The notes under the pieces are model-generated. The model was not told where the DNA came from and did no database searches. It saw only the letters and a list, made by a program, of their open reading frames with translations. The translations under genes were made by a program, and so were the position numbers. From contig OZ253559.1 of NCBI GenBank assembly GCA_965262785.1, forward strand, positions 3,906,001 to 3,970,000: a stretch of 64,000 nucleotides of DNA, in the 5' to 3' direction. The DNA is from G965218495 sp965262785. GTDB lineage: Bacteria > Bacteroidota > Rhodothermia > Rhodothermales > Bin80. Positions 26,468 through 35,643 of this stretch are shown here, piece after piece. Each line of letters opens with the position of its first letter. Positions within the stretch are counted from its first letter, which is position 1.

Positions 26468-28263
26468 AAGTCCTCCAGTTCAGCTTCGAGTTGCTGCCGA
26501 CGATACAAGCTTTTGTACAGGCCGTCGCTGCTGATAAGTTCTGCGTGCGTCCCGCGCTGCGTGATCCGGCCTTTCTCAAGTACGAGTATCAACTCTGCAT
26601 CTTGCACCGTCGAAATACGGTGACTGACAATCACCAAGGTCTGCTTGCCAAAACGCCTCCGCAGATGACCAAGGATACGGTGCTCAGTATTGGTGTCCAC
26701 GCTGCTGAGTGCATCGTCAAGGATCAGGATTCGCGGCTCGCGAATTAGCGCCCGGGCGATCGTTGTACGCTGCTTTTGACCACCGGAAAGCGTCACCCCT
26801 CGCTCTCCGACCGAAGTATCAAACGCCTTGGGGAAATCCATCACGTTGTCGAGCAACTCGGCCTCGTACGCCGCCTGCTCTATGTCCTTCATGGCAGCCC
26901 CTATTCGCCCGAACGCGATGTTGCTACTGACGGAATCACTGAAGAGAAATATATCCTGTGGCACGTACCCCACAGCGTTGCGAAGTACAACAAGCGGTAC
27001 CGTACGCAGGTCTCGTCCGTCGACCTTGATGGTGCCATGCGTCGGATCCAACAGGCGAACGATAAGCTCTACCAGTGTAGTCTTACCCGCCCCGGTTCGA
27101 CCAATGATGGCCAGTGTCTTGCCAGCCGGAATCTCAAACGAAATCTCACTCAGCGCCCATGCGTGGTCAGGGGCATACCGAAACGAGACGTTGTCAAAGG
27201 CAAGGTTTCCTCTCACGACGCTGAAACTATGGTCCGCAAACGCGGTGTCCGCTATTGAGGGCTTGGCGTCCAACACTGCGCTGATCCGTTCCATAGAGGC
27301 CGCAGCGCGCTGTACCATCGACACCACCAGTCCCACTGTCGCCACCGGCCAAGTCATCAGGGCAACATAGATGATGTACTCCGCGATATTGCCAATCGTG
27401 ATCACTCCTTCAGCCACCAAATGTCCTCCAACCCACACCACCAGAATCTGCGAAAGGCCCACAACGAGGATAAAGACCGGACGGTAGGCCGCATTGACAA
27501 GCGCAAGGCCAAGCATACGCTCCTTGTAGGAGGTACTCTCCGCTTCAAACGCCTCGGCCTCGGCTTCCTCGCGTGTGTAGGCCTTAAGCACGCGAATGCC
27601 AGACAATGCCTCTTGGACTCGACTCGTCAGCTTGGAATATTGACGCTGGAGCTCTTCGCTGCGTATATGGATGTATTTCGACAAAAAAAACACTGCTACG
27701 GCCAGAATTGGCATCGGCAGCAAGGCATAGAAGGCCAGGGTAGGTGAAATTATGAGCATCACCGTGATGGCCACCACAATGATTACTACGGTACGCGTGA
27801 TATACATAATCGCAGGCCCGATGTAGCGCCGTACCTGCTCTATGTCACTGGTGCTTCTCGTGATGATGTCTCCAGTCGCAGTGCTGCTGTAGAAGTCAGT
27901 GGAGAGCGTCTGGAGGTGTCCATACAGCCTGTTGCGCAAGTCGAACTCTATGTGGCGAGATGCCACAACGACCGTTTGCCGCATCAGAAAGGAAAACAGG
28001 CCACTCACTAGGCTAAGGCCCGCCACCACAAAACCGAAAAAGAGCAGCGTCCAGAACAAATCCTGGAAAAGCTGTCCTTGGACTTCGGTCCCCTGAAACT
28101 GTTGGAACAGCGCAACGTACCGCGGAATGCTATCGATAGCCTGCCGCACGACTACGGGAATTGCTATAGTAAAGCCTGCGGCAACGACCGTGTAGACTAA
28201 ACCCGGTATAAACAGCCGTCGATAGACAACGAAGAAGTGATTTACGCGGGCTAGCGGTCGCAT
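26464..28263 (-). CDS. ABC exporter half-transporter, subunit with degenerate Walker B
   Basis: 599-residue TM-NBD protein, partner of the half-transporter at 23766-25535. Six TM helices in residues 15-330. Walker A is GRTGAGKTT (about residue 386), the signature VTLSGGQKQRTTIARAL is canonical, and the H-loop is VIVSHRISTV. The residue after Walker B is Asp, not Glu: ILILDDALSSVD. In heterodimeric exporters one site pairs an Asp-type Walker B with a non-canonical signature from the partner. That is exactly what the two genes here encode, so one ATP site is predicted to be slow or non-hydrolytic. It is first in the operon; the next gene, rnz, overlaps by 4 bp. Confidence 0.92.
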   Translation of the reverse strand: MRPLARVNHFFVVYRRLFIPGLVYTVVAAGFTIAIPVVVRQAIDSIPRYVALFQQFQGTEVQGQLFQDLFWTLLFFGFVVAGLSLVSGLFSFLMRQTVVVASRHIEFDLRNRLYGHLQTLSTDFYSSTATGDIITRSTSDIEQVRRYIGPAIMYITRTVVIIVVAITVMLIISPTLAFYALLPMPILAVAVFFLSKYIHIRSEELQRQYSKLTSRVQEALSGIRVLKAYTREEAEAEAFEAESTSYKERMLGLALVNAAYRPVFILVVGLSQILVVWVGGHLVAEGVITIGNIAEYIIYVALMTWPVATVGLVVSMVQRAAASMERISAVLDAKPSIADTAFADHSFSVVRGNLAFDNVSFRYAPDHAWALSEISFEIPAGKTLAIIGRTGAGKTTLVELIVRLLDPTHGTIKVDGRDLRTVPLVVLRNAVGYVPQDIFLFSDSVSSNIAFGRIGAAMKDIEQAAYEAELLDNVMDFPKAFDTSVGERGVTLSGGQKQRTTIARALIREPRILILDDALSSVDTNTEHRILGHLRRRFGKQTLVIVSHRISTVQDAELILVLEKGRITQRGTHAELISSDGLYKSLYRRQQLEAELEDL

Positions 28264-28429
28264 ATGAGGTCTTTGGCAGCCGCATAGAAACGTATCTCAC
28301 ACACGTGCGGATCCGCACGCCGCGACTGGGGGTTGACTATGCTTGCAATGCGGTAGGTGGTCCGGTCACGGGGTCAGCCGGTCAGCGCACCTGTGGGATC
28401 GATGACTAACCATACATCTAGGTGAAGCT

Positions 28430-29320
28430 GTGCAGCGAACGATACGGCTGATTGGTGTTCCGATGGACCTGGGGCAAAGCCTGCGCGGAGTTGACGTAGG
28501 GCCGAGTGCTGTACGCTATGCCGGACTGACTAGTCGGCTTCGGAAGCTCCACTACAACGTGGTTGACTACGGAAACATCCCTGTCCCCGTGCGCGGAGCG
28601 CTGCCTTCGGACGGAGAAGCGGACATTGTCAAACCAATCCGCATGGTCTGCGAACGTGTGTACGAGGAGGTTTCCGGAGCCATAGCCGACGGCGACCTGC
28701 CCATTGTCATGGGCGGCGACCATTCAATAGCCATAGGCAGCGTGGGCGGCGCGACACACTCCGGTCCGGCGGGCTTGATTTGGATTGATGCGCATGCCGA
28801 CTTCAACACGCCGGACACTTCTCCCAGTAGCAACATCCACGGCATGCCCTTGGCGGTTCTCACCGGACGCGGGCCGCCAGATCTGATCAATGTGGGGCGT
28901 CCCGGCGCCAAAATTGAACCGGAGAATGTCGTACTTATCGCCGTCCGCGCCCTTGACATGAACGAGCGCCTAGAGCTGCGGGAAAGCCGTATGGGCATAT
29001 TTACAATGCGTGAAATAGATGAACGCGGAATTGCCACAGTGGCCCGAGAGGCGCTGGGCCGCCTGCGGCATGTCCAGCGACTGCACGTCAGCTTGGATGT
29101 TGATAGCCTGGACCCAAACTATGCGCCGGGCGTCGGCACACCAGTGCCGGGAGGACTCAACACCCGCGAAGCACACCTGCTCATGGAGCTCATCGCCGAG
29201 GACGGGCGCTTGGGCTCAGTTGATGTAGTTGAAATCAACCCCATTATTGACCTGCAAAACCGTACAGCTACGTTGGCTGCCGACCTGCTCGCCTCCCTAT
29301 TCGGCAAGACTATCCTCTAG
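28430..29320 (+). CDS. rocF: Arginase
   Basis: Ureohydrolase splitting L-arginine to ornithine and urea with a binuclear Mn centre, cytoplasmic, 296 residues. The metal motifs are all present: GGDHSIAIG, IDAHADFNTP and SLDVDSLDPNYAPGVGTP. The N-terminal RLIGVPMDLGQSLRGVDVGPSAVRYA and the loop SSNIHGMPLAVLTG are arginase-specific and separate it from agmatinase. The start is GTG 28430, with AGGTGA upstream. Its last 24 bp overlap the convergent DtxR-type regulator gene. No urease or ornithine gene is nearby. Confidence 0.92.
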   Translation: MQRTIRLIGVPMDLGQSLRGVDVGPSAVRYAGLTSRLRKLHYNVVDYGNIPVPVRGALPSDGEADIVKPIRMVCERVYEEVSGAIADGDLPIVMGGDHSIAIGSVGGATHSGPAGLIWIDAHADFNTPDTSPSSNIHGMPLAVLTGRGPPDLINVGRPGAKIEPENVVLIAVRALDMNERLELRESRMGIFTMREIDERGIATVAREALGRLRHVQRLHVSLDVDSLDPNYAPGVGTPVPGGLNTREAHLLMELIAEDGRLGSVDVVEINPIIDLQNRTATLAADLLASLFGKTIL

Positions 29321-29971
29321 CTCATCCACCTTTACGTAGACTTGGCTGGCCGCATGGTTTCCTACCACGAGCTGCTTGCCACAAAGGATCACTGTGATCG
29401 GGCCTTTAAAGGGTGCCTTCGCATTGATGGTTACCATTTGGTCAGGCATGAGTCCTATTGATTCCAGATACTCCAGCATATCGGCATTCGCATCGGAAAC
29501 AGAGTGCACGCGTACTCGCCGGCCTTCCTCTACGGCCGTAAGAGGGACGGTGAGCGCCTGTTCAATTACCAGCTCTGTAGTGGGAATGGGGTGCCCGTGC
29601 GGATCGCGAGTCGGGTATCCCAGCAGCTTGTCGATCTTCTCCTCAAACTCCTCGGAGATATGGTGCTCCAAGAGCTCCGCTTCCGCGTGCATTTCTGCCC
29701 ACGAGTAACCAAGGATCTGCTTCAGGTAGGTTTCCAGCAGACGGTGGTGGCGGACGATTTCCAAGGCAATCTTTTCGCCGGCCTCGGTCAGCCACACGCC
29801 CTTGTACGACTCATGCTCGACCATCTTGAGTCGGGCCAGGCGCTTGATCATGTTCGTAACAGAGGCCGGGGTTACCCTCATAGCCCGCGCGATGCTGGTC
29901 TTCGAGACCGTTCCGTCGCCCTGGAGCTTATAGATTGCTTTTAGGTAATCTTCGACCGCGGGACTTAGCAT
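29297..29971 (-). CDS. DtxR/MntR-family metal-dependent transcriptional regulator
   Basis: Dimeric metal-activated repressor of 224 residues. The N-terminal winged helix is LSPAVEDYLKAIYKL through SIARAMRVTPASVTNMIKRLARLKMVEHESYKG. The dimerisation/metal domain has HHRLLETYL, EAELLEHHISEE and GYPTRDPHGHPIP. The C-terminal SH3/FeoA-like domain (about residues 150-220) ends NHAASQVYVKVDELE. Having this third domain makes it IdeR/DtxR-like rather than a minimal MntR. The TroABCD importer 16 kb away is the obvious target in this window, but the metal (Mn, Fe or Zn) cannot be read from sequence. Confidence 0.9.
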   Translation of the reverse strand: MLSPAVEDYLKAIYKLQGDGTVSKTSIARAMRVTPASVTNMIKRLARLKMVEHESYKGVWLTEAGEKIALEIVRHHRLLETYLKQILGYSWAEMHAEAELLEHHISEEFEEKIDKLLGYPTRDPHGHPIPTTELVIEQALTVPLTAVEEGRRVRVHSVSDANADMLEYLESIGLMPDQMVTINAKAPFKGPITVILCGKQLVVGNHAASQVYVKVDELEDSLAE

Positions 29972-30053
29972 AGGCTAGCAAGATGGCCCATCTGCATGCA
30001 ACCGTATCTCTCCGCCTGTGATCCCTGACTGCCAAGCTCAAGGCCGCACAAGG

Positions 30054-30854
30054 ATGAGCGTCATTCCGACTGGGGATGGCACCTGTACGCTCCTAAGTAC
30101 CGAGTACGGTCAGACTTACCGCTCAACATTCGGTGTGCTAACGGAAGCCTGCCATGTCTTCTTGAAGGGTGCACAAGTTACTAGGATTCTGGCAGCAAGG
30201 CGGGCTATTCGCGTCCTTGAGGTCGGTTTTGGGGCAGGGCTCAACTTTTTGATTACCGCAGCCGAGTCTCGCAGTGCCGGCGCGTCACTTTCGTATACAG
30301 CCCTTGAGAAGACACTGCCCGCAGCTACGCACCTCGAGCTTCTGGGTTATGGAGATATAGATGGCCTGCAGGACCCTGCGGCGGCCCTGGCACACTGGCG
30401 CCAAGAGCTGCCACCGGTAGTGCCACGAGGGCGCTATGAGCAAGAGTTGCTGCCGGGCTGTAGGTTGACGCTGCTCATAGGTGATGCCACAGAGCAAGTG
30501 CTGCCACTCGACCGCTATGATGTCGTGTACCTGGACGGATTCAGTCCAAAGGTAAACTCTGAGCTGTGGGCCCCGACCTTCGTACAGTCGTTGTTCAATG
30601 CCCTCGTGCCCGGTGGCATGCTCGCTACTTATTCGTCCGCAGGACAAGTTCGGCGCACACTATTGTGCTCCGGATTCCGGGTCATGCGGCGCGTTGGGCC
30701 AACTGGCAAGCGGGAGGTGCTGGCGGCCGAAAAGCCTGCGACCTATCCTACCACAAGCACACACCCTTCTGAAGTGACCTCGATATGCTGTCCAGTCTTG
30801 AGTCGAGCAAAATCCTCTGGAGTCAAGGCAACTACCGGCAGGATTCGATCATAG
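30054..30854 (+). CDS. mnmD: tRNA 5-methylaminomethyl-2-thiouridine methyltransferase MnmD-like
   Basis: SAM-dependent methyltransferase for the wobble uridine of tRNA (last step of mnm5U formation), the MnmC N-domain as a stand-alone protein. Motifs: YRSTFGVLTEACHVFLKGAQV, RVLEVGFGAGLNFLITAAE (SAM site), and VVYLDGFSPKVNSELWAPTF, the DUF752 hallmark, followed by LVPGGMLATYSSAGQVRRTL. The conserved domain is complete at about residue 228 (KREVLAAEKP). The remaining 38 residues are encoded antisense to the aconitase X small-subunit gene and look non-native. ATG 30054 (MSVIPTGDGT) is preferred to the upstream start at 30018. No oxidase domain of MnmC is present. Confidence 0.9.
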   Translation: MSVIPTGDGTCTLLSTEYGQTYRSTFGVLTEACHVFLKGAQVTRILAARRAIRVLEVGFGAGLNFLITAAESRSAGASLSYTALEKTLPAATHLELLGYGDIDGLQDPAAALAHWRQELPPVVPRGRYEQELLPGCRLTLLIGDATEQVLPLDRYDVVYLDGFSPKVNSELWAPTFVQSLFNALVPGGMLATYSSAGQVRRTLLCSGFRVMRRVGPTGKREVLAAEKPATYPTTSTHPSEVTSICCPVLSRAKSSGVKATTGRIRS

Positions 30855-31162
30855 AGCTCATCAGCCACAACCGAGGCCAGGGCCAGAAAGGTATCGACCC
30901 CTATGGTCAGCAGCGCTGCCGGCGCGGTATCCTGGCGCACCGCCTCCAGCAATACTGCCGTCGTAGTGCTGGAGCCACGCGTACCTGGAATGGCAAGGAT
31001 ACGGTGGCGTGCAATACTGCCCGAAAGCACGTGACGGCGATCGATGACTTCGCCGGTATTCTGGTCGTATCCGCCCCAGAAGCTTAGCGGTTCACGTCCT
31101 ACCAAGGCAATGCCACTGGCTGTGCCCGGCACCAAAGCCCTCCCGTGGATTACTCTTGCCAT
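30743..31162 (-). CDS. Aconitase X small subunit (swivel domain, DUF126)
   Basis: Swivelling domain of the two-subunit aconitase X, 139 residues: GRALVPGTASGIALVGREPLSFWGGYDQNTGEVIDRRH and the active-site serine loop AIPGTRGSSTTTAVLLEAV. It begins 13 bp inside the 3' end of the large-subunit gene, so the two are co-translated. Characterised aconitase X enzymes dehydrate phosphomevalonate (archaea) or cis-3-hydroxy-L-proline (bacteria). Which substrate applies here is open; no neighbouring proline or mevalonate gene helps. Its 3' part overlaps mnmD antisense by 112 bp. Confidence 0.9.
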   Translation of the reverse strand: MARVIHGRALVPGTASGIALVGREPLSFWGGYDQNTGEVIDRRHVLSGSIARHRILAIPGTRGSSTTTAVLLEAVRQDTAPAALLTIGVDTFLALASVVADELYDRILPVVALTPEDFARLKTGQHIEVTSEGCVLVVG

Positions 31163-32415
31163 AGCGTGTTGTCACGTTCAACGCGCCCACAGATAGCAGA
31201 CTGAACGCAATCCGTGAGGTCGCCGTAGATGATCTGCGTGTTGAGCAGACCGGGGGCATAGTAGGCGTACTTTGCGGAATTGGTCATAAGCGTCTTCATT
31301 TTCCGCGGCAGCATGGGCGTAGTCAGAATGCACGTATCGACCGTGATAGTGCCCCCAAACCGCTCAATCGCTGTGGCAATCCCAGCCTTGGTAGCCAGTG
31401 CTTTGACGACGCGGCTGGCAGTCACCAGAAATTGCACATCGGCATGCCGCACTTGTTCTTCAAGGAGCGGCGCAAGGGCTCGGAACTCAGACAACGAAAA
31501 GTGCGGACTGCCGAGCACCACCATGTCGAGAGAGGATCCCGGACCTGTGGACAACTCGTCCCGCGCGGCGCACAGCCTCTGCATAGTCACGTCGATGACC
31601 GCCTGTGGCTTGCGCCCCTGAAAGGCCGCCGCGCGCGTCGGCGCTTCAGGCGTTACCCCTACCATGTGAAACAGTGCCACGGCTCCGCTGGAGGCCGCAG
31701 CTGCGCCCAAGGCCTTTAGCTGGTCCTCTGTCGGCCGCACAGCCAGTCCTTCAATAACAGGAATGTGATCGGCTACCTCCTTTCCTACCAGGTGGCCTAG
31801 CACGCCGTAGAAGCTGTCACGCTCTTGTAGTGCCGGCGAAACGCCCCGCAGTCTGAATAGCACTTGCCCCGCCCGGTTTGTCTCCAAGTGCAACCCGGCA
31901 GCGGGAGCTCGCCCGGTAATTGCTGCACAGATGTCCAGCAGATCAGGGTAGCGCGCTGTTCTGGCACCAAGGACGGAGTTAGCAAAAACCACTGCGCTCG
32001 ACTCACCCCATGCTACCTGCTCGCCCAAGGTCGGCCGCTGGGACTCTTGGTATGGCGCACATGTCCAGGTAGCCTTGCATCCCATGGACTGGTATGCAAC
32101 CATCTGCCGTCTGGCCCTTGCCGCCCAGCCCTCAGGTACCGCCCAAGCGTGCCATCCATGTTCGTCGACGCCGCTTACGTTGAGCGTTGTAGGCACTACT
32201 ACCCGCGCCCCAAGGCCTGCAAAACGTTCAGCATATGCAAGCGTGGCCTCGCCCTGATAGAGCGCGCTGTCGATGTGCGCCGCACTGATGTCAAGAAAGG
32301 AATCCGCGCCTACGATTGGCCGCATGCGCTCAAGGATACGCATGGCCATTTGCGCTGCCGGACCCAACTCGCCAGCCAGCATCGCGCGGTCTTGTTGGCT
32401 GAGAAACGTGCTCAT
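31150..32415 (-). CDS. Aconitase X large subunit (catalytic, DUF521)
   Basis: Catalytic subunit of about 421 residues that holds an iron-sulfur cluster and dehydrates a hydroxy acid. Cluster cysteines are in MGCKATWTCAPYQ (about residue 118) and in VDTCILTTPML (about residue 360). Other family blocks are WGESSAVVFANSVLGARTARYPD, SSGAVALFHMVGVTPEAPT, and TNSAKYAYYAPGLLN near the C-terminus. ATG 32415 (MSTFLSQQDRAML) is chosen; a GTG at 32448 gives 11 more residues. It forms an operon with the small subunit downstream. A two-gene arrangement is the bacterial/archaeal type II form, not the fused form. Confidence 0.9.
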   Translation of the reverse strand: MSTFLSQQDRAMLAGELGPAAQMAMRILERMRPIVGADSFLDISAAHIDSALYQGEATLAYAERFAGLGARVVVPTTLNVSGVDEHGWHAWAVPEGWAARARRQMVAYQSMGCKATWTCAPYQESQRPTLGEQVAWGESSAVVFANSVLGARTARYPDLLDICAAITGRAPAAGLHLETNRAGQVLFRLRGVSPALQERDSFYGVLGHLVGKEVADHIPVIEGLAVRPTEDQLKALGAAAASSGAVALFHMVGVTPEAPTRAAAFQGRKPQAVIDVTMQRLCAARDELSTGPGSSLDMVVLGSPHFSLSEFRALAPLLEEQVRHADVQFLVTASRVVKALATKAGIATAIERFGGTITVDTCILTTPMLPRKMKTLMTNSAKYAYYAPGLLNTQIIYGDLTDCVQSAICGRVERDNTLWQE

Positions 32416-32934
32416 AGGAACAGCACCGGTGAATCCATGGATCAACACCTTGCAAGTTGCAACGTGTAATTATACGGATCAGCCAAGTAGAAGCGTAGGA
32501 ATTGCGAAGTACACCCTGCGCGCCGCTGGCCTCGACCGGACGCATACGGTATGCCGTAGCGACCTATTGTACAGGATCATACCCGTCGCCCGGTAGGAGG
32601 CTACCTAGCAAGCTGCCGCGCGATCGTCTCTGCTGAATTCCATCGGCTTTGATTCTCTGAAGGGCGGTAACTGTCATTTCCATTGCTTGCGCCGCCACTC
32701 AGTAGAGGTACAAATCCAGTGGTAACGGCTGAAGCATCAATCAAGTGGGAGGCAACAACAGCATCAAAGCATACATGTCTATGATGAGCAGAGACTCCAG
32801 ATAGGTCTTGGAACTCCATGAACCAATAGTTCAGGCCACACGTGACTTCGCATTCGCCCCTGCCTGTAGTCGTTTGCGTTCCCTCTTGATTCATCGTATC
32901 CTGAATTTGCTCTGTTCCACTTGTGCTTGCTGTA
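32416..32934. other. Intergenic region between aconitase X and the cytochrome/propeller gene
   Basis: About 520 bp between divergent genes, with base composition less GC-rich than its neighbours. It should hold both promoters. It includes one small minus-strand candidate gene (32601-32894), listed separately at low confidence. No tRNA or clear terminator was found. Confidence 0.4.
32601..32894 (-). CDS. Possible small hypothetical protein
   Basis: 97-codon frame starting ATG 32894 with AGGA six bases upstream. The translation is balanced rather than Arg-rich (MNQEGTQTTTGRGECEVTC, NYWFMEFQDLSGV, HRHVCFDAVVASHLIDAS), unlike shadow frames elsewhere. No family recognised, no signal peptide. It could equally be a remnant or chance ORF. 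Confidence 0.25.
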   Translation of the reverse strand: MNQEGTQTTTGRGECEVTCGLNYWFMEFQDLSGVSAHHRHVCFDAVVASHLIDASAVTTGFVPLLSGGASNGNDSYRPSENQSRWNSAETIARQLAR

Positions 32935-35640
32935 ATGTGCCATCGCACCCTGCTTGTTACCGCTCTCTTCGTCGCAGTGATCGCCGGTTGTACGCGAACC
33001 TCCCCTGAACCCAGCATCTCTCCAGGTGCCGGCGCATTCTTGCTGGATGAGGCCTCGCTCCCCGACTACGAACAGAACCTGGATCACGCCAAGCTGGCGG
33101 AGCGGCTCAGCGAGGAATTCTACCATCAGGGAGTAACGGTTTACCGGCGCGCCTGCTTTAGCTGTCATGGCAACATTGAGCAACCAGGCTCAATTCCGCA
33201 CTCTCGCCAGTTCTGGACGGAGCCCTTCCAAGGCGGCGCGGACCCCTACGCCATGTACCAGACGCTAACGCGCGGCCGTGGACTTATGCCACCGCAAGTA
33301 AGCCTAACGCCGCGTGAGAAGTATGCCGTCATAGGCTTCATTCGAGAAGAGTTTATCCGTGAGCATAACCCGACACAGTACTTCGAGGTCACTGAGCAGT
33401 GGCTTGCATCCCTGCCTAAAGGAGACACCCTGGGTCCCAGGCCTTCGCGCCAGCGCCCATGGAAAGCCATGGACTACGGTAACTTCCTGATGCGCACCTA
33501 TGAGGTTGCCGAAGCCGACGCCGGCCCCAAGGGGATCACCACTAGAGGACCCAGCCCGCTTAAGAACGAAGACTTTCGGGACCGCAACTTTGCGTACAAA
33601 GGCATCGCTGTGCGGCTGGACGACGGCCCCGGCGGCGTAGCCGCAGGGCAGGCCTTTGTGCTCTTTGACCACGACCTGATGCGCGTTGCCGCATTCTGGA
33701 CCGGGGAAGGCTTTATTGACTGGGAGGACATCCTGCTTGACGATCAGCACAACGTATTTCCACGCATCGTCGGCCACCTTGAATTTGAGAACCCAGTCGC
33801 ACCTGGATGGGCCAACCCCTTGACGGGTTCGTATGAAGATCCGCGGTTTCGGGCCGTTGATGGGCGCCAGTTCGGACCGCTTCCGCGGGAGTGGACGCAA
33901 TATCGCGGGGTGTACTACCACTCGGGCCGCCTCATCATGCGATACACGGTGGGCGACGCAACGGTCTTGGAAAGGTACGCCGTCCACGAGGGGAACGTGT
34001 TGAGCCGAACTCTGAATACAGACGGTGCCACCACGTCCCTGCAGATGAGGGTCGCACCGGAGCACGTCGCCGTGGCCCTGCAAGGCCAAGGCGCCTCGCT
34101 AGAGGTGGAAAATGGGTACCATGTCGCCAACTTTGAGCCAAATACACCGGCACAGATCACGCTTTGGGTGGGCATGGGCAACCCTGAGGCCGTCGGTGCA
34201 CTCGCTAAAGAAGGCGCAGCGCCCGAAGACCTCAGCGAGTATACACAGGGAGGACCGGCGCAGTACGACACCGTGCTCACTACGCCCATTTTTCGCGAAG
34301 AAGGCCGTGGCTACGTAGTGGACGTTCTTGCACTGCCGCAAGACAACCCGTGGAAAAGTCGCATGCGACCCACCGGTATAGACTTTTTGGACGGAGGCAA
34401 TGAAGCGGTCGTAGCCACAATTGATGGTGAAGTCTGGCGAGTGAAAGGCATCACGTTAAAGGAAGGACCCCTACAGTGGCACCGCATCGCTACTGGGTTA
34501 TTTCAGCCCCTTGGCGTGAAAGTGCTGGGCGGCGACATCTACGTGGGATGCAGGAACCAGATCGCTGTCCTTCGTGACCTTAACGGCGACGGCGAAACCG
34601 ACTACTATGAGGCCTTCAACAGCGACCACCAGGTCACGGAGCACTTTCACGAGTTTGCGATGGGGCTGCAGTCGGACGAAAAAGGGAACTTCTACTATGC
34701 CAAGAGCGCCCGCCATGCACGCACGTCGCTAGTTCCCCAGCACGGCACGCTAATACGCGTCAGCAGCGACGGGGAACGCTCGGACATCATTGCTCATGGC
34801 TTCAGGGCCGCCAACGGCGTACTGCTTAACGACGACGGTTCCTTCGTAGTGACCGACCAGGAAGGACACTGGAATCCTATGAACCGCGTCAACTGGGTCG
34901 AAGAGGGAGGCTTCTATGGCAACATGTTTGGCTATGGCGCGCCGGAGGATTCAACCGATGAAGGCATGATCCAGCCTTTGGTGTGGATTGACCAGAAATA
35001 CGACCGGTCCCCCGCCGAATTGCTTTGGGCCAATAGCACACGCTGGGGTCCACTGGATGGATCCCTCCTCAGCTTGTCCTACGGATACGGAAAAATTTTT
35101 ATCGTCATGCCGCAGTTCGTTGGCGAAGTGAAGCAGGCAGCTATCGCGGAACTATCTGTCCCGCAATTCCCGACCGGAATTCAGCGCGGAAGATTCAACC
35201 CTGCAGACGGACAACTTTATGTCGCCGGCATGTCGGCATGGGCCACAAACCAGATGATCCAGGTCGGTGGCCTTTATCGCGTACGTTATGCGGGTGGACC
35301 CGTACACCTGCCCGTAGGCTTCAACGCTCTTAATTCCGGCATGACCCTGACTTTTGCTGCGCGTCTGGATGACGAAGTGGCGTCGGATCCGTCACGGTAT
35401 ACCGTCACCACGTGGGAACTCAAAAGAACCCGGCGCTATGGTTCGCAGCGGTACAACGTGAAGGTACTGGAAGTGGACCATGTGACTGTGTCGGAAAACG
35501 GCACATCGATCAAGCTCCACATTCCAGATATCGCACCCACATGGATAGTGGAAATCAAGTATTCCCTAGAAGGCCGCAAGGGGGAGCCGGTCGAAGGGGT
35601 CGTGCAGGGCACAATCTATGAATTGGCCTCGCAGCACTAG
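32935..35640 (+). CDS. c-type cytochrome / DUF6797 / propeller lipoprotein
   Basis: Exported lipoprotein of about 901 residues (signal LLVTALFVAVIAGC). A cytochrome c domain follows directly: RRACFSCHGNIEQPG (CXXCH) and a likely axial Met in RGRGLMPPQ. The middle part (about residues 160-460) matches the DUF6797 type (NFAYKGIAVRLDDGPGGVAAG, FWTGEGFIDWEDILLDD, REWTQYRGVYYHSGRLIMRYTVG). The C-terminal half is a sugar/alcohol-dehydrogenase-like propeller (NEAVVATIDGEVWRVKG, GLQSDEKGNFYYAKSARHA, FRAANGVLLNDDGSFVVTDQEGHW). Such fusions are common in planctomycetes and Rhodothermales relatives; the substrate is not established, and oxidation of a carbohydrate or alcohol in the periplasm is a guess. 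The stop is 3 bp from that of the convergent cytochrome gene. Confidence 0.83.
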   Translation: MCHRTLLVTALFVAVIAGCTRTSPEPSISPGAGAFLLDEASLPDYEQNLDHAKLAERLSEEFYHQGVTVYRRACFSCHGNIEQPGSIPHSRQFWTEPFQGGADPYAMYQTLTRGRGLMPPQVSLTPREKYAVIGFIREEFIREHNPTQYFEVTEQWLASLPKGDTLGPRPSRQRPWKAMDYGNFLMRTYEVAEADAGPKGITTRGPSPLKNEDFRDRNFAYKGIAVRLDDGPGGVAAGQAFVLFDHDLMRVAAFWTGEGFIDWEDILLDDQHNVFPRIVGHLEFENPVAPGWANPLTGSYEDPRFRAVDGRQFGPLPREWTQYRGVYYHSGRLIMRYTVGDATVLERYAVHEGNVLSRTLNTDGATTSLQMRVAPEHVAVALQGQGASLEVENGYHVANFEPNTPAQITLWVGMGNPEAVGALAKEGAAPEDLSEYTQGGPAQYDTVLTTPIFREEGRGYVVDVLALPQDNPWKSRMRPTGIDFLDGGNEAVVATIDGEVWRVKGITLKEGPLQWHRIATGLFQPLGVKVLGGDIYVGCRNQIAVLRDLNGDGETDYYEAFNSDHQVTEHFHEFAMGLQSDEKGNFYYAKSARHARTSLVPQHGTLIRVSSDGERSDIIAHGFRAANGVLLNDDGSFVVTDQEGHWNPMNRVNWVEEGGFYGNMFGYGAPEDSTDEGMIQPLVWIDQKYDRSPAELLWANSTRWGPLDGSLLSLSYGYGKIFIVMPQFVGEVKQAAIAELSVPQFPTGIQRGRFNPADGQLYVAGMSAWATNQMIQVGGLYRVRYAGGPVHLPVGFNALNSGMTLTFAARLDDEVASDPSRYTVTTWELKRTRRYGSQRYNVKVLEVDHVTVSENGTSIKLHIPDIAPTWIVEIKYSLEGRKGEPVEGVVQGTIYELASQH

Positions 35641-35643
35641 CCG

